NCBI RefSeq assembly: GCF_025371035.1
Contig: NZ_JANZXB010000007.1
Coordinates: forward strand, 1 to 64,000
DNA length: 64,000 nt
DNA from: Sphingomonas sp. LC-1
GTDB taxonomy: Bacteria > Pseudomonadota > Alphaproteobacteria > Sphingomonadales > Sphingomonadaceae
Direction: 5' to 3'
Made by a program: the position numbers and the translations under genes. This document shows, one piece after another, positions 44,348-53,994 of the stretch; within the stretch, counting starts at the first letter, position 1; each line of letters opens with the position of its first letter. Under the pieces are notes generated by a model. That model saw nothing but the letters and a program-made list of their open reading frames with translations, was not told the DNA's origin and ran no database searches.

Positions 44348-44562
44348 TCAGCAACGAAACTCCTCAGTCTGCCAGTTTCGCCTCGCCGTAGCGTGGGGAC
44401 GTGGGAAACTCCTGCCATGCTCTTACGGCACGCGGCAGAGCCTTGAACCCTATCGCTACGACTGGCGCGGCGCAATCAGTTTGTCGGACGTAATAAACGT
44501 ACAACCGGCACATGACGAAATTATTTCTGTACCGTTAATACACGAAGGAGTAGCCGAAAGCG

Positions 44563-45456
44563 ATGAATCCCCTCTCCCACGCCATTCGCGCTTGCGTTTT
44601 GACGCTGGCGATTCCCGCTTTTACCTCCCCCGTTCCGGCGCAGATCGCGACCCGGCCGTCGATCGCTCAGGGTGATTCGATGGTAGCGCAAACAGGGCCC
44701 GGCTATGCCGATATGGCCGATTTGGTCCTGTCGGCCCCGGTGATCGCGGACGTGACGATCCGATCGGCGGCGGCGATCAAGGGGGCCGAGGCGGCGGGCG
44801 TCGCGGCCGGGCATCAGCGCTTCTATGTCGAGGCGGATGTGGGCACGTTGATCCGGGGGGCGGGCGGTTTGCCCGCACGGGTCGGCTATCTGTTCGATGC
44901 CGCCACCGATGCGCGCGGACGGGCACCGCGGCTGAAGAAGATGCGGGTGCTGATCTATGCGCGTCGCGTCCCGAATGCCGCGGATCAGTTGCAACTCGTC
45001 GCCCCCGATGCGCAGCTTGCCTGGACCCCAGATGCCGAACAGCGCAGCCGCGCCATCACGCGCGACGCCCTGTCGCCCGATGCGCCGCCGGTCATCACCG
45101 GCGTCGGCAATGCGTTTTACGTACCCGGCAGCCTGCCCGGCGAAGGCGAGACCCAGATTTTCCTGACCACCGCCAACAATCGCCCTGTTTCGCTATCCGT
45201 GCTGCGCCGTCCGGGCGAAGACCGCCGCTATGCCGTGGCGCTGAGCGAGATTGTCGACGAATCCGCCGCACCGCCCACGCGCGACACGCTGCTCTGGTAT
45301 CGCCTCGCCTGCGCGTTGCCGGAATCGCTGCCCGACCACAGCACGGCGTCGCTATCGCCCGAGGATGCCGGGGCGGCGCGCGACGATTATCGCTTCGTTC
45401 TGCAAAAGCTCGGCCCCTGCGGGCGCGAGCGTCAGGTGCCGACCGCGAGCAACTGA
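44563..45456 (+). CDS. Hypothetical secreted protein
   Basis: A 297-residue protein with a signal peptide (about residues 1-27, ending VPAQ). The mature part is beta-rich, with repeated patterns such as FYVEADVGTLIRG and LKKMRVLIYARRV, and two cysteines near the C-terminus. I do not recognise a named domain. AGGAG lies about 12 nt before ATG44563. Its 3' end overlaps the convergent gene at 45432 by 25 bp. It shares its promoter region with the divergent tonB operon, which could suggest common control. Confidence 0.8.
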   Translation: MNPLSHAIRACVLTLAIPAFTSPVPAQIATRPSIAQGDSMVAQTGPGYADMADLVLSAPVIADVTIRSAAAIKGAEAAGVAAGHQRFYVEADVGTLIRGAGGLPARVGYLFDAATDARGRAPRLKKMRVLIYARRVPNAADQLQLVAPDAQLAWTPDAEQRSRAITRDALSPDAPPVITGVGNAFYVPGSLPGEGETQIFLTTANNRPVSLSVLRRPGEDRRYAVALSEIVDESAAPPTRDTLLWYRLACALPESLPDHSTASLSPEDAGAARDDYRFVLQKLGPCGRERQVPTASN

Positions 45457-45719
45457 CCCGTGACGGCGTGTGCGGCGGCGAGATAGGCAACCGCCGCCGC
45501 GACCGATTCCGCCGTGGCGTCCGCCGTCGGGACGATCGCATTGATCCGCGCGCCGGGGGCGGCGGCGATGGCGAGCGGCGCGATCGTCGCCTCCGCCATT
45601 GCCTGCGACACGGGGTCACGCCCCGGAGTCAGCACCAGGACCAGATCGACACCGGGATTCGCGGCCACCACGACCGCGACATCGGCGTTGGGATCGAGAT
45701 CGATTCGCCGCGCCGCCAT
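45432..45719 (-). CDS. Short Rossmann-fold-like protein (SDR fragment)
   Basis: A 95-residue protein whose middle and end resemble the C-terminal part of short-chain dehydrogenases: ARINAIVPT, then SVAAAVAYLAAAHAVTGQLLAVG, as in the ...VTGQxLAVDGG ending of SDRs. It lacks the NAD-binding N-terminus and the YxxxK site. It may be a truncated SDR or a short domain that works with a partner. It lies 5 bp downstream of folB on the same strand, so it is probably co-transcribed. Coding status is likely but not certain. Confidence 0.6.
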   Translation of the reverse strand: MAARRIDLDPNADVAVVVAANPGVDLVLVLTPGRDPVSQAMAEATIAPLAIAAAPGARINAIVPTADATAESVAAAVAYLAAAHAVTGQLLAVGT

Positions 45720-45724
45720 GACGA

Positions 45725-46093
45725 TCAGCGGCGATGACGGACCAGGGTGATGCCGATCGCTTCGCCATCCTCGGCGATGGCCAGCTTGACGATCTTCACC
45801 TGCACCCGGCGAACCCGCTTGTCCTGAAGGAACAGCGTATCGCAGATATGATCCGCAACCCCTTCGATCAGCGTGAAATGCACGCCCTCCGGCAACGCCG
45901 TCGCGGCATGTTTGAGGTCGAGATAGTTCTTCGACTCGGTCAGCGGACTGTCCGGGGTATAGCGCGCCGGACAGTCGAGATCGACGGTCAGCGAGATGCG
46001 CAGCGGCTGCGGCAGGTGTGTTTCCTCGGAATAAATGCCGGTCAGGACCTGCACTTCAAGGTCGTGGACTTCGAGCTGGAGACGGTCTTCCAT
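45725..46093 (-). CDS. folB: Dihydroneopterin aldolase
   Basis: A 122-residue folB-family protein. The sequence has the EVHDLEVQVLTGIYSEE region, a catalytic-Lys-type segment and the LIEGVADHICDTL motif with Glu. It converts dihydroneopterin to hydroxymethyl-dihydropterin in folate synthesis. ATG46093 gives the typical length; an upstream start would add an improbable 20 residues. No other folate genes are adjacent except the downstream short gene. Confidence 0.86.
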   Translation of the reverse strand: MEDRLQLEVHDLEVQVLTGIYSEETHLPQPLRISLTVDLDCPARYTPDSPLTESKNYLDLKHAATALPEGVHFTLIEGVADHICDTLFLQDKRVRRVQVKIVKLAIAEDGEAIGITLVRHRR

Positions 46094-46206
46094 GCCCGCG
46101 CCTCTAGCAGAGGCCGTACGCCCAAGGAAAGCGCAAGGGAAAGCTTGCATCACTCCGCCGTCGCGCTAAGGGCGCGCGTCCCCCTCACCCACCGGACTGC
46201 CGCCCC

Positions 46207-46725
46207 TTGACCGTCACGCCCGTCCTTGTCCCGCTCGACGCGGTCGATCCCGCCGCGGTCGAGGCCCTGCTGGACTGTGCCTTTCCGCCGGGGCGGCAGG
46301 CGCGAACCGCCTATAAGATACGCGGCAACGTCGCCCCCATTTCGCCGCTCTGCTTCGCGATGGTCGAGGACGAGGCGCTGATCGGTTCGATTCAGTGCTG
46401 GCCGGTGGCGCTGACCGATGACGCCGGGAATGCGCATCCGCTCGTGATGGTCGGGCCGGTCGCGGTCGCACCCGATCGCCAGCGCGACGGCATCGGTCGG
46501 CACCTGCTTCACCATATGCTGACGGCGGCGGCCTCGCTGGGACGGGACAGCGCGCTGATGCTGATCGGCGATCCGGAATATTATGGCCGCTTCTTCGGCT
46601 TCACTGCCGAACGTACCGGCCAATGGCGGCTGCCGGGACCGGTCGAGCGGCATCGCCTGCTGGCCCGTGGTGCCGATGTGCCCGCCATGGCGGGGATGCT
46701 GGGCCCGGATCCCACCCGCGGCTGA
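46207..46725 (+). CDS. GNAT-family N-acetyltransferase
   Basis: A 172-residue GNAT protein beginning with TTG. The acetyl-CoA-binding motif is VGPVAVAPDRQRDGIGRHLLHHML (R/Q-x-x-G-x-G). The remainder matches the group of acetyltransferases with the ALMLIGDPEYYGRFGF motif, often annotated as YhbS-like. The substrate is unknown. The first in-frame ATG would remove 51 residues including part of the fold, so TTG46207 is preferred. DUF1285 follows 48 bp downstream. Confidence 0.87.
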   Translation: MTVTPVLVPLDAVDPAAVEALLDCAFPPGRQARTAYKIRGNVAPISPLCFAMVEDEALIGSIQCWPVALTDDAGNAHPLVMVGPVAVAPDRQRDGIGRHLLHHMLTAAASLGRDSALMLIGDPEYYGRFFGFTAERTGQWRLPGPVERHRLLARGADVPAMAGMLGPDPTRG

Positions 46726-46773
46726 GCCTGCGGCCTTTACCTGAGCGGTCTGCGTCCCTAACTCGGGTGGATC

Positions 46774-47346
46774 ATGCCGATGGCGCTGCCCCCCGATCTA
46801 TCCTCCCTCAGCCTGGCCGAAATCGTCCAGGCTATGGAAGCGCAGAAGCTGCCGCCCGTGTCGCATTGGAATCCCGGCCATTGCGGTGACAGCGACATGC
46901 GGATCGCGCGCGACGGCACCTGGTTTCACCAGGGCAGCCCGATCACGCGTCCGGCCATGGTCCGCCTGTTCTCCACCATTTTGCGACGCGAACCCGATGG
47001 TCGCCACGTCCTGGTGACGCCGGTCGAGAAGCTCGACATCGCGGTCGAGGATGCGCCGTTCGTCGCGGTGACGATGAAGGCCGAGGGCGAAGGGCGGGAT
47101 GCCCGGCTGGTTTTCCAACTCAACACCGGCGATCTGGTGGCTGCCGGCCCCGCCCATGGGCTGCGTTTCGTCGAGGGGGAAGACGGCCCCCGCCCCTATC
47201 TGCATGTCCGCGACGGGCTGGAGGCGTTGATCGCGCGGCCGGTCTATTACGAACTGGCCGAACGCGCGCTGGTCGGGGACGAGCAGCTGCCCGGCGTGTG
47301 GAGTGATGGCGCGTTCTTTCCCCTGACCGGTCCGGCCGCCGCATGA
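46774..47346 (+). CDS. DUF1285 family protein
   Basis: A 190-residue protein of the DUF1285 family. Recognisable are the PPVSHWNPGHCGDSDMRIARDGTWFHQGSPI start, IAVEDAPFVAVTM, and LERALVGDEQLPGVWSDGAFFPLG. Function unknown; structures in the family show a beta-rich fold. The stop overlaps the Nudix gene start by four bases, and the three genes DUF1285, Nudix and cca are consecutive, an order seen in other sphingomonads. Confidence 0.9.
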   Translation: MPMALPPDLSSLSLAEIVQAMEAQKLPPVSHWNPGHCGDSDMRIARDGTWFHQGSPITRPAMVRLFSTILRREPDGRHVLVTPVEKLDIAVEDAPFVAVTMKAEGEGRDARLVFQLNTGDLVAAGPAHGLRFVEGEDGPRPYLHVRDGLEALIARPVYYELAERALVGDEQLPGVWSDGAFFPLTGPAAA

Positions 47347-47936
47347 CGCTGGCCGAAAGGCTGGCTCAGGCGATGGCGCGCATTCCGGCCGCCGACCTGC
47401 TGACCGGCGACGGAGTCGAGACGCACGAGATGACGGTGACGCCCACCGCCGCCGCCGTGCTGGTGCCGGTCACCGACCGGGCCGAGCCGGGTGTCGTCCT
47501 GACCCAGCGGACCGAGAATTTGCGCAATCATGCCGGGCAGATCGCCTTTCCCGGTGGGCGGGCCGATCCCGGCGATGCCGATCTGGTCGCAACGGCATTG
47601 CGTGAGGCGGAGGAGGAAATCGGCCTAAGCCCCGGCGCCGTCACCATAGTCGGGCTGGCGGACCGTTATCGCACGGTGACCGGGTTCGAGGTGACTCCGG
47701 TGCTGGGTGTCATCCCGCCCGACCTGACCCTGCACCCGGCGGAGGCGGAAGTGGCCGACCTGTTCGAGGTCCCGCTGGCCTTTCTCCTCGATCCTGCCCA
47801 TCACCACCGGGTCAGCGCGCCGTGGCGCGGGCGGACCCGCCATTTCTACGAGATTTTATGGACCGACCGGCGCATCTGGGGCGCGACTGCCGCGATGATC
47901 GTCAACCTGTCACGGCGACTGCAATGGGCGACCTGA
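47343..47936 (+). CDS. CoA pyrophosphatase-type Nudix hydrolase
   Basis: A 197-residue Nudix hydrolase. The Nudix box is GGRADPGDADLVATALREAEEEIGL (REAEEEIG core), preceded by QIAFPGG as in the NudL/CoA pyrophosphatase group. Such enzymes hydrolyse CoA and its derivatives to 3',5'-ADP and phosphopantetheine. ATG47343 overlaps the DUF1285 stop; the 3' end overlaps the cca start by 13 bp. Confidence 0.9.
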   Translation: MTLAERLAQAMARIPAADLLTGDGVETHEMTVTPTAAAVLVPVTDRAEPGVVLTQRTENLRNHAGQIAFPGGRADPGDADLVATALREAEEEIGLSPGAVTIVGLADRYRTVTGFEVTPVLGVIPPDLTLHPAEAEVADLFEVPLAFLLDPAHHHRVSAPWRGRTRHFYEILWTDRRIWGATAAMIVNLSRRLQWAT

Positions 47937-49084
47937 ACGCCGCCAGCGCCCCTTGGGCGGACCGGATCGATCTGATCGCGCTGGCCGAGCGGCTGGAGGC
48001 GCGTTTCGTCGGCGGCGCGGTGCGAGACTCTCTGCTGGGCCATGCGGTGGCGGACATAGACCTCGCCACGCCGCTCTCGCCCGAGACGGTGATCGAGCGG
48101 GTGCGCGAATGCGGGTTCAAGCCGGTGCCGACCGGCATCGCGCACGGTACCATCACCGCCGTCCTGCCCGACGGCCCGGTCGAGGTCACGACGCTGCGTC
48201 GCGACGTCTCCACCGATGGCCGCCATGCCGTGGTCGCCTTCACCGACGACTGGCGCGAGGACGCGGCGCGGCGCGACTTCACCATGAACGCGCTTTACGC
48301 CGATCCGGCGACCGGCCGGATGTTCGACTATTTCGGCGGGCTGGACGATCTGAAGGCGGGGCGGGTGCGCTTCATTGGCGATCCGTTGCAGCGCATTGCC
48401 GAGGATCATCTGCGGATATTGCGCTTCTTCCGTTTCCACGCCCGTTTCGGCCAGGCGGTGGACGAAGCCGGGCTGGCGGCCTGTACGCAGCGCGCCAACG
48501 ACCTGATGGCCCTGTCGCGCGAGCGGATCGCGGCGGAGTTGCTGAAATTGCTGGTAGCGGCGCGCGCCGTGCCGGTGATCGCGCTGATGGTCGAACACGG
48601 CATTTTCCGGGCAGTGCTCCCGGAGATCGATGCCGAGGGGGCCGAGCGGCTGGCGCAATTGGCCGAGCGCGAGCGGGCCCAGGGGATTGCACCCGACGCC
48701 ATTCGCCGCCTCGCCGCGCTGATCCCGCCGCCGTCCGCCGAAGCGGTGGGAGCCCGACTGAAGCTCTCCAATCTCGACCGCAAGCGCCTGATCGCCGCCA
48801 CCGCCGGACCGGGAGAGGAAGGCCCCCGCGCGCTGGCCTATCGCGTCGGGGTCGGTGGAGCGATCGACCGGCTATTGCTGGCTGGGGAGCCCGTCGAGCC
48901 GATACGCGACTGGACCCCGCCCACCCTGCCGCTGACCGGGGGCGCGCTGGTGGCGCGCGGGATCGGCAAGGGGCCGGAGGTGGCGCGGCTGCTTCGCCAG
49001 ATCGAGACCCGCTGGATCGCGGAGGGTTTCCCGGACGAAGCGCGGGTCGGCGCCTTGGCCGATGCGGCGGTGGCTCAGGCCTGA
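47924..49084 (+). CDS. cca: CCA tRNA nucleotidyltransferase
   Basis: A 386-residue class II nucleotidyltransferase. The catalytic motif is FVGGAVRDSLLGHAVADIDLATP (G-G-x-V-R-D, then D-x-D), followed by RRDFTMNALYAD and RIAEDHLRILRFFRFHARFG. It adds or repairs CCA at tRNA 3' ends; poly(A) polymerase activity is the alternative in this superfamily. Both tRNAs in the window encode CCA, so its role is repair. It ends 10 bp inside the opposite GGDEF-EAL gene. Confidence 0.9.
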   Translation: MGDLNAASAPWADRIDLIALAERLEARFVGGAVRDSLLGHAVADIDLATPLSPETVIERVRECGFKPVPTGIAHGTITAVLPDGPVEVTTLRRDVSTDGRHAVVAFTDDWREDAARRDFTMNALYADPATGRMFDYFGGLDDLKAGRVRFIGDPLQRIAEDHLRILRFFRFHARFGQAVDEAGLAACTQRANDLMALSRERIAAELLKLLVAARAVPVIALMVEHGIFRAVLPEIDAEGAERLAQLAERERAQGIAPDAIRRLAALIPPPSAEAVGARLKLSNLDRKRLIAATAGPGEEGPRALAYRVGVGGAIDRLLLAGEPVEPIRDWTPPTLPLTGGALVARGIGKGPEVARLLRQIETRWIAEGFPDEARVGALADAAVAQA

Positions 49085-50745
49085 TCGGCGATCATCGCCC
49101 AAGCGGCATCGGGATCGAGCGGATGGGCATAGAAATAGCCCTGGCCGTAATTGCACCCCAGGGCTCCCAGCGTATGCCCCAGTTCGATCGCCTCGATCCC
49201 CTCGGCGGTGGTCTGCATGCCGAGCGCCTGGGCCAGGCCCAGGATCGCGCGGACGATCGCGATCTTGTCGCGGTCGGCCAGCATCCCGTTGATGAAGCTG
49301 CGATCGATCTTGAGCACGTCGATCGGCAATTTCTGAAGATAGGCCAGGCTGGAATAGCCGGTGCCGAAATCGTCCATCGCGATGGTGGTGCCCAGCGCCT
49401 TCAACGCCTTCATGATCGCGGTGACCCGATCGGGATCGCCGACGATCGCGCTTTCGGTCAACTCCAGCGCCAACCGCTCGCCGGCGATGCCGGCTTCGGC
49501 CAACGCCATTTCGATCAGCGCCGGAATATCGTCGCGCTGTAATTGGATCGCAGAGACGTTGACGGATATGCGGACCCCGCAGTCGCCGCCTGCCGCCCGG
49601 TCCCATTCGGCAAGCTGCCGCAGCGCCTCTCGCACCGCCCAGCGGCCCAGCGGGACGATCAGCCCCGATTCCTCGGCGACGGGGATGAATTCGGACGGCA
49701 AATGATCCTGCCCATCCACGTCGCGCCAACGCGACAGCGCCTCGAATGCGACGGTCTTGCCCGTGGCAAGGTCGCAGATCGGCTGATAGGCGAGGTGCAA
49801 TCCGTTCTGTTCGATCGCGCGGCGCAACGCGGTTTCCATCGCGAACTGGGCGCGCGCGATGGTGAAGGCCTGGGGATGATAGATTTCGGTGCGGCCCGCC
49901 GCCTTGGCATGCTTCACCGCGAACTGCGCGTGGCGGATCAACTCCTCCGCATCGCCATCGGGCCCTTCGTTGAAGGCGATACCGACCGATGCCTCGACAT
50001 TGACCTCGTAATCGGTGAGGCGGAACGGCGCGCGCATCGCGCGGTCGATCCGGGCGGCCAGGACATGCGCCTCGTCCTCGCTGCCGTCGATCATCATCAG
50101 AATGCCGAATTCATTACCACCGATTCGGCCGATCGAGTCGCGGGCGCGCAGCGCCCCCTTTACGCGCCGCGCCACGGTAATCAGCAATTCGTCGCCGACC
50201 AGCGAACCCATGCACGCGTTCAGCCGACCAAATCGGTTGAGGTCGATGACCAGCACGGCATGACGCTGGCCGGTCGCCATGATCGCCTCGATCAGGTCGC
50301 CAAAGCCCTGTCGATTGGGCAGCCCGGTCAGACTGTCGGTCATCATTTCGCGACGCAGGCTGCGCTCGGTATGATGCTGGGTGGTGTGATCGACGAGCAT
50401 CAGGACGCAATGATCCGCCGCCCCCTCCGCCGGGCGCGTCAGGGTCGCCTGATAGTAACGGCAGTCGATCACCTCGCCCAGTTGCAGCGGGAAGTCCACC
50501 GAGCCCTGGTCGCCCCCTAGAAACGCCTCGATCCGCTGTGCCAGTTCGGTCATCAGCATCATCTGGGTCCGGTCTTCATCAAGACCGGCACGGCGAAAGG
50601 CGTCATTGGCGGCGACAATGCTCAGGCAGCCCTCGGACAGCCGGATCTCCGCCGCCGGGATCGCCATGATCTGGATCGCGCATGACGTCAGCGACACGGA
50701 ATTTCGCGTCGAGGAACGTTGCGTGGGATAAGCGATTGAAGCCAT
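49075..50745 (-). CDS. PAS-GGDEF(GGNEF)-EAL protein, probable c-di-GMP phosphodiesterase
   Basis: A 556-residue protein. A PAS-like segment (about 30-125) precedes a GGDEF domain whose signature is GGNEF at 209-213; the Asp-to-Asn change usually removes cyclase activity but can leave GTP binding. The EAL domain has EALSRW with Glu335, NVSAIQ, LELTES, MDDFGTGYSS and AEGIE, so hydrolysis of c-di-GMP is likely. It may be allosterically tuned by GTP. It lacks predicted membrane segments. Its start is preceded by GGCGGGAG. Confidence 0.92.
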   Translation of the reverse strand: MASIAYPTQRSSTRNSVSLTSCAIQIMAIPAAEIRLSEGCLSIVAANDAFRRAGLDEDRTQMMLMTELAQRIEAFLGGDQGSVDFPLQLGEVIDCRYYQATLTRPAEGAADHCVLMLVDHTTQHHTERSLRREMMTDSLTGLPNRQGFGDLIEAIMATGQRHAVLVIDLNRFGRLNACMGSLVGDELLITVARRVKGALRARDSIGRIGGNEFGILMMIDGSEDEAHVLAARIDRAMRAPFRLTDYEVNVEASVGIAFNEGPDGDAEELIRHAQFAVKHAKAAGRTEIYHPQAFTIARAQFAMETALRRAIEQNGLHLAYQPICDLATGKTVAFEALSRWRDVDGQDHLPSEFIPVAEESGLIVPLGRWAVREALRQLAEWDRAAGGDCGVRISVNVSAIQLQRDDIPALIEMALAEAGIAGERLALELTESAIVGDPDRVTAIMKALKALGTTIAMDDFGTGYSSLAYLQKLPIDVLKIDRSFINGMLADRDKIAIVRAILGLAQALGMQTTAEGIEAIELGHTLGALGCNYGQGYFYAHPLDPDAAWAMIADQA

Positions 50746-50855
50746 CTCCCGCCCCGATTAGCCGGAGAGTCTTAAAACCCCCTAAAAACAGGGCGGTTTT
50801 CTCTCATCGCAATCGATTACGGATCGATCGATCGCGCGGAGCCGAAACGGGTTCA

Positions 50856-50890
50856 TCCGGCCCGGGCGTTCGCCCCGGAAACGGGCCGGA
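50856..50890. other. Strong nested hairpin in the parC-GGDEF intergenic region
   Basis: TCCGGCCCG at 50856-50864 pairs with CGGGCCGGA at 50882-50890; inside, GGGCG/CGCCC at 50864-50875 makes a second stem. It lies 60-95 nt past the parC stop. Lack of a T-run argues against a simple intrinsic terminator; a REP-like or mRNA-end structure is possible. Confidence 0.5.
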
Positions 50891-50951
50891 CGCCGGTTTT
50901 CAGCGGGCCGATGCCGCAAGAACGTCCCCCGGCCTATTTCGCAGAAAGCCT

Positions 50952-53204
50952 CTAATCGAAACGATTGTCGCGCGGGAAGCCGGTGGGGGGCATCCGCCCC
51001 GCCGCGCCGCGCGCCGTCCGCCAGGCCGACAGGTCGGTTTCGGTTCGGACCCGCCCGCTATCGCCGCCCATCGCCCAGCTCAGCCCGTCCTTGAAGACGA
51101 AGGTCGTGGCGTCCGACAATCCACCATCGCGGTAGCGCTGAAGCTGGACCCCGGTGCCACGCGACAACTCGACGAACTCCGTCAGCGGGAAGACCAGCAG
51201 CTTGCGATTGTCACCGATCGCCGCGACATAATCGTCCTCGACCCCGACCGGACGCACGACCTTCAATTGGGACCCGGCGCGCGGGGTCAGCACGGTCTTT
51301 CCTTTTCGCGTTTCGGCAATGGTATCGGCGGTCGGCACGACGAAGCCGCGTCCGTCCGACGCCGCGACCAGCAGCTTGGTCGCGCGCGCGGCGGGCAGGA
51401 AGCCGACGATGCCGATCGATCCGTCGAGGTCGATCATCGCGCGCACCGGTTCGCCAAAGCCGCGCCCGCCGGGCAGCTTGTCCGCCGCCAGCGTGAAGAA
51501 GCGCCCATTCGCCGCCGCCAGCAACAGCTTGTCGGTGGTCTGCGCGTGGAAGGCGAAGGCGGGGCCGTCACCTTCCTTGAACTTCGCCGTATCCGCCGAG
51601 GCGAGGTCGACATGCCCCTTCATCGCGCGAATCCAGCCGCGTTGCGATAGGATGACGGTGATCGGCTCGCGCTCGATCATCGCCTCCAGCGGTATGTCGC
51701 GGGTCGGCGCGGCTTCCTCGATCAGCGTGCGGCGCGCGCCCAGCGCAGTCTCGGGACCATAGCGGTCGCGAATCTTGCCCAGATCCTTCTTCATCCGCGT
51801 CCGCTGGCGCTGGTCGGACCCCAGCAGCAGGGTGAGCTGCTCGCGCTCCTTGTCGAGCTTGTCGCGCTCGCCGCGAATCTCGAACTCTTCCAAACGGCGC
51901 AGCGAACGGAGGCGCATGTTGAGGATCGCCTCGGCCTGACGGTCGGTCAGGCGGAATTCCGCGATCATCACCGCCTTGGGCTCGTCCTCGGTACGGATGA
52001 TCTCGATGACCCGGTCGAGATTGAGATAGGCGACCAGATAGCCTTCGAGCAGTTCGATCCGGTCGGCGATCTTGCCGAGCCGATGCTCGGAACGCCGCCG
52101 CAGCACCACGAACTGATGCTCGACCCAGGCCGCCAGCGCCTCGCGCAACGACATGACGCGCGGGGTGCGGTCCTTGTCGAGAACGTTGAGGTTCAAGCTG
52201 ACCCGCGTCTCCAGGTCGGAGAAGCGGAACAGCCCATCCATCAGAACCTGCGGATCGACGGTGCGCGCGCGCGGCTCCAGCACGATGCGAACCTGCGCAT
52301 CCGATTCGTCGCGGACATCGGCCAGGATCGGCAGCTTCTTGTCGTTGATCAGCGTGGCGATCTGTTCGATCAGCTTGCCCTTGGCGACGCCGTAAGGGAT
52401 TTCGCTGACCACGATCTGCCAGCCGCCGCCCTTCTCGCGCTCGATCTCCCAGCGCGCGCGGACGCGGAAGCCGCCCCGCCCGGTGGTGTAGCTTTCGCGC
52501 AATATGGCCGGCGCATCGACCACGATGCCGCCGGTCGGGAAATCGGGTCCCTTGACCAGCGCCAGGATCGCATCGTCATCCGCGTCCGGCCGATCGACCA
52601 GCAGGATCGCGGCCTCCAGCAGTTCGGCGGCGTTGTGCGGCGGGATGCTGGTCGCCATGCCGACCGCGATGCCGCTTGCGCCGTTCGCCAGCAGGTTGGG
52701 GAACAGGCCGGGAAACAGCTCGGGCTCCTGCTCCTCGCCATTATAGGTCGGGCGATAGGCGACGGCGTCTTCATCCAGCCCGTCCATCAGGTCGATCGCG
52801 ACCTGGGTCAGCCTTGCTTCGGTATATCGGTAGGCGGCGGCGTTATCGCCGTCGATATTGCCGAAATTGCCCTGCCCGTCGACCAGCGGGTAGCGAAGGG
52901 CGAAATCCTGCGCCAGGCGAACCATCGCGTCATAGACCGATTGGTCGCCATGCGGATGGTACTTACCGATCACGTCGCCGACGACGCGGGCGCACTTCTT
53001 ATACCCCGCCGCCGGATCGAGCTTGAGCAGCCGCATCGCCCAAAGCAGCCGCCGATGCACCGGCTTCAGCCCGTCGCGCACATCGGGCAGCGAGCGCGCG
53101 GTGATCGTGGACAGCGCATAGACGAGGTAACGCTCCGACAGCGCACTGTCGAAGGGCGCGTCCAGCACGCCGACGGGAGGATTGTCGCGGAGATCGATCG
53201 CCAT
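50952..53204 (-). CDS. parC: DNA topoisomerase IV subunit A
   Basis: A 750-residue type IIA topoisomerase subunit. The N-terminal block [30 protein letters not shown], the catalytic Tyr127 in AAYRYTEAR, and the coiled region are intact; the C-terminal beta-pinwheel has the KGHVDLA and GRGF repeats of ParC. The quinolone-determining segment reads [11 protein letters not shown], with Gln88 where the E. coli protein has Ser80. It decatenates daughter chromosomes with ParE, which is encoded elsewhere. ATG53204 gives MAIDLRD; an upstream in-frame start adds 13 residues. Confidence 0.93.
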   Translation of the reverse strand: MAIDLRDNPPVGVLDAPFDSALSERYLVYALSTITARSLPDVRDGLKPVHRRLLWAMRLLKLDPAAGYKKCARVVGDVIGKYHPHGDQSVYDAMVRLAQDFALRYPLVDGQGNFGNIDGDNAAAYRYTEARLTQVAIDLMDGLDEDAVAYRPTYNGEEQEPELFPGLFPNLLANGASGIAVGMATSIPPHNAAELLEAAILLVDRPDADDDAILALVKGPDFPTGGIVVDAPAILRESYTTGRGGFRVRARWEIEREKGGGWQIVVSEIPYGVAKGKLIEQIATLINDKKLPILADVRDESDAQVRIVLEPRARTVDPQVLMDGLFRFSDLETRVSLNLNVLDKDRTPRVMSLREALAAWVEHQFVVLRRRSEHRLGKIADRIELLEGYLVAYLNLDRVIEIIRTEDEPKAVMIAEFRLTDRQAEAILNMRLRSLRRLEEFEIRGERDKLDKEREQLTLLLGSDQRQRTRMKKDLGKIRDRYGPETALGARRTLIEEAAPTRDIPLEAMIEREPITVILSQRGWIRAMKGHVDLASADTAKFKEGDGPAFAFHAQTTDKLLLAAANGRFFTLAADKLPGGRGFGEPVRAMIDLDGSIGIVGFLPAARATKLLVAASDGRGFVVPTADTIAETRKGKTVLTPRAGSQLKVVRPVGVEDDYVAAIGDNRKLLVFPLTEFVELSRGTGVQLQRYRDGGLSDATTFVFKDGLSWAMGGDSGRVRTETDLSAWRTARGAAGRMPPTGFPRDNRFD

Positions 53205-53327
53205 GGAAGCATCGCTTCTAGCAAGCGTTGCACCGAAGAACAATCGGCGAGATCAAAAAGGGAACATATACATACGAAGCGGACGCGTGGGGTAGCCGCG
53301 CCCGCTTCGTCGAACCAGGGACCGGGC

Positions 53328-53717
53328 TTACGCCTGGGTCGCCTGAGCCTGGTTCACATCCTGGGCGAAGTGATCGCCCGCCGCCACGGTGCAATTCTGG
53401 AAGGCGACGGGGGTGAAGGTTTCGACCCCGGCCACATCCTCGTCGGTCTTCACCTTGCCATGCGGCCCGCGCACCGGCTGGAAGGCGACGACTTCGGGAT
53501 GGAAGGTCGCGAGGACGTCCGCCGTATCGCGGCAGGCGACCGTGCGCTCCGCATTACCATTCTTCACCACCGCGATGGCCTCCATGCCGTTGGCGAGCGG
53601 GACACGCGCCTGCTCCCAGATTTGCGGCTGCGGCGCCGCATGCATCGGCCGCGCCACGGCAGTACCCGCCGTCAACACCAGGGCTCCACCAACAACACCG
53701 ATCATCAGCTTGTTCAT
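53328..53717 (-). CDS. Hypothetical secreted protein
   Basis: A 129-residue protein with a signal peptide (about residues 1-21, ending TAVARP). The mature part is beta-rich with two cysteines ([17 protein letters not shown]) that could form a disulfide. I do not recognise a domain. GGAGGTAGTC directly before ATG53717 is an excellent ribosome-binding site, which decides the start. It is a single gene between parC and the purC promoter. Confidence 0.82.
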   Translation of the reverse strand: MNKLMIGVVGGALVLTAGTAVARPMHAAPQPQIWEQARVPLANGMEAIAVVKNGNAERTVACRDTADVLATFHPEVVAFQPVRGPHGKVKTDEDVAGVETFTPVAFQNCTVAAGDHFAQDVNQAQATQA

Positions 53718-53994
53718 GACTACCTCCTTTGCAAGCATAGCCATAACCCGTGATCTACAGGGTCGGTTTCCGTTACTTCTGGCCTTACAATTTTTTAATC
53801 TGTCCTCCAAAAACTGTTCATTGTGTCGCGAGGATTACAACGCCGTCATCCTTGACGATGCTGTTCGCCGCACCATGTCAGTATGGCGCCCAACTCCATT
53901 GCGCCGCCGCGCCCCTTCCATTATAGGCGCGCCATCCCGCCTCGGGCCTCAGCATGGGGGCGCCGGGGCTGTACTCATTTCAGGGGACCGCCGC

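Noticed and set aside
44348-44562. Fur box in front of the tonB operon
   Set aside because: No 19-bp GATAATGAT-like palindrome. The ACGTAATAAACGT stretch is too short to assign.
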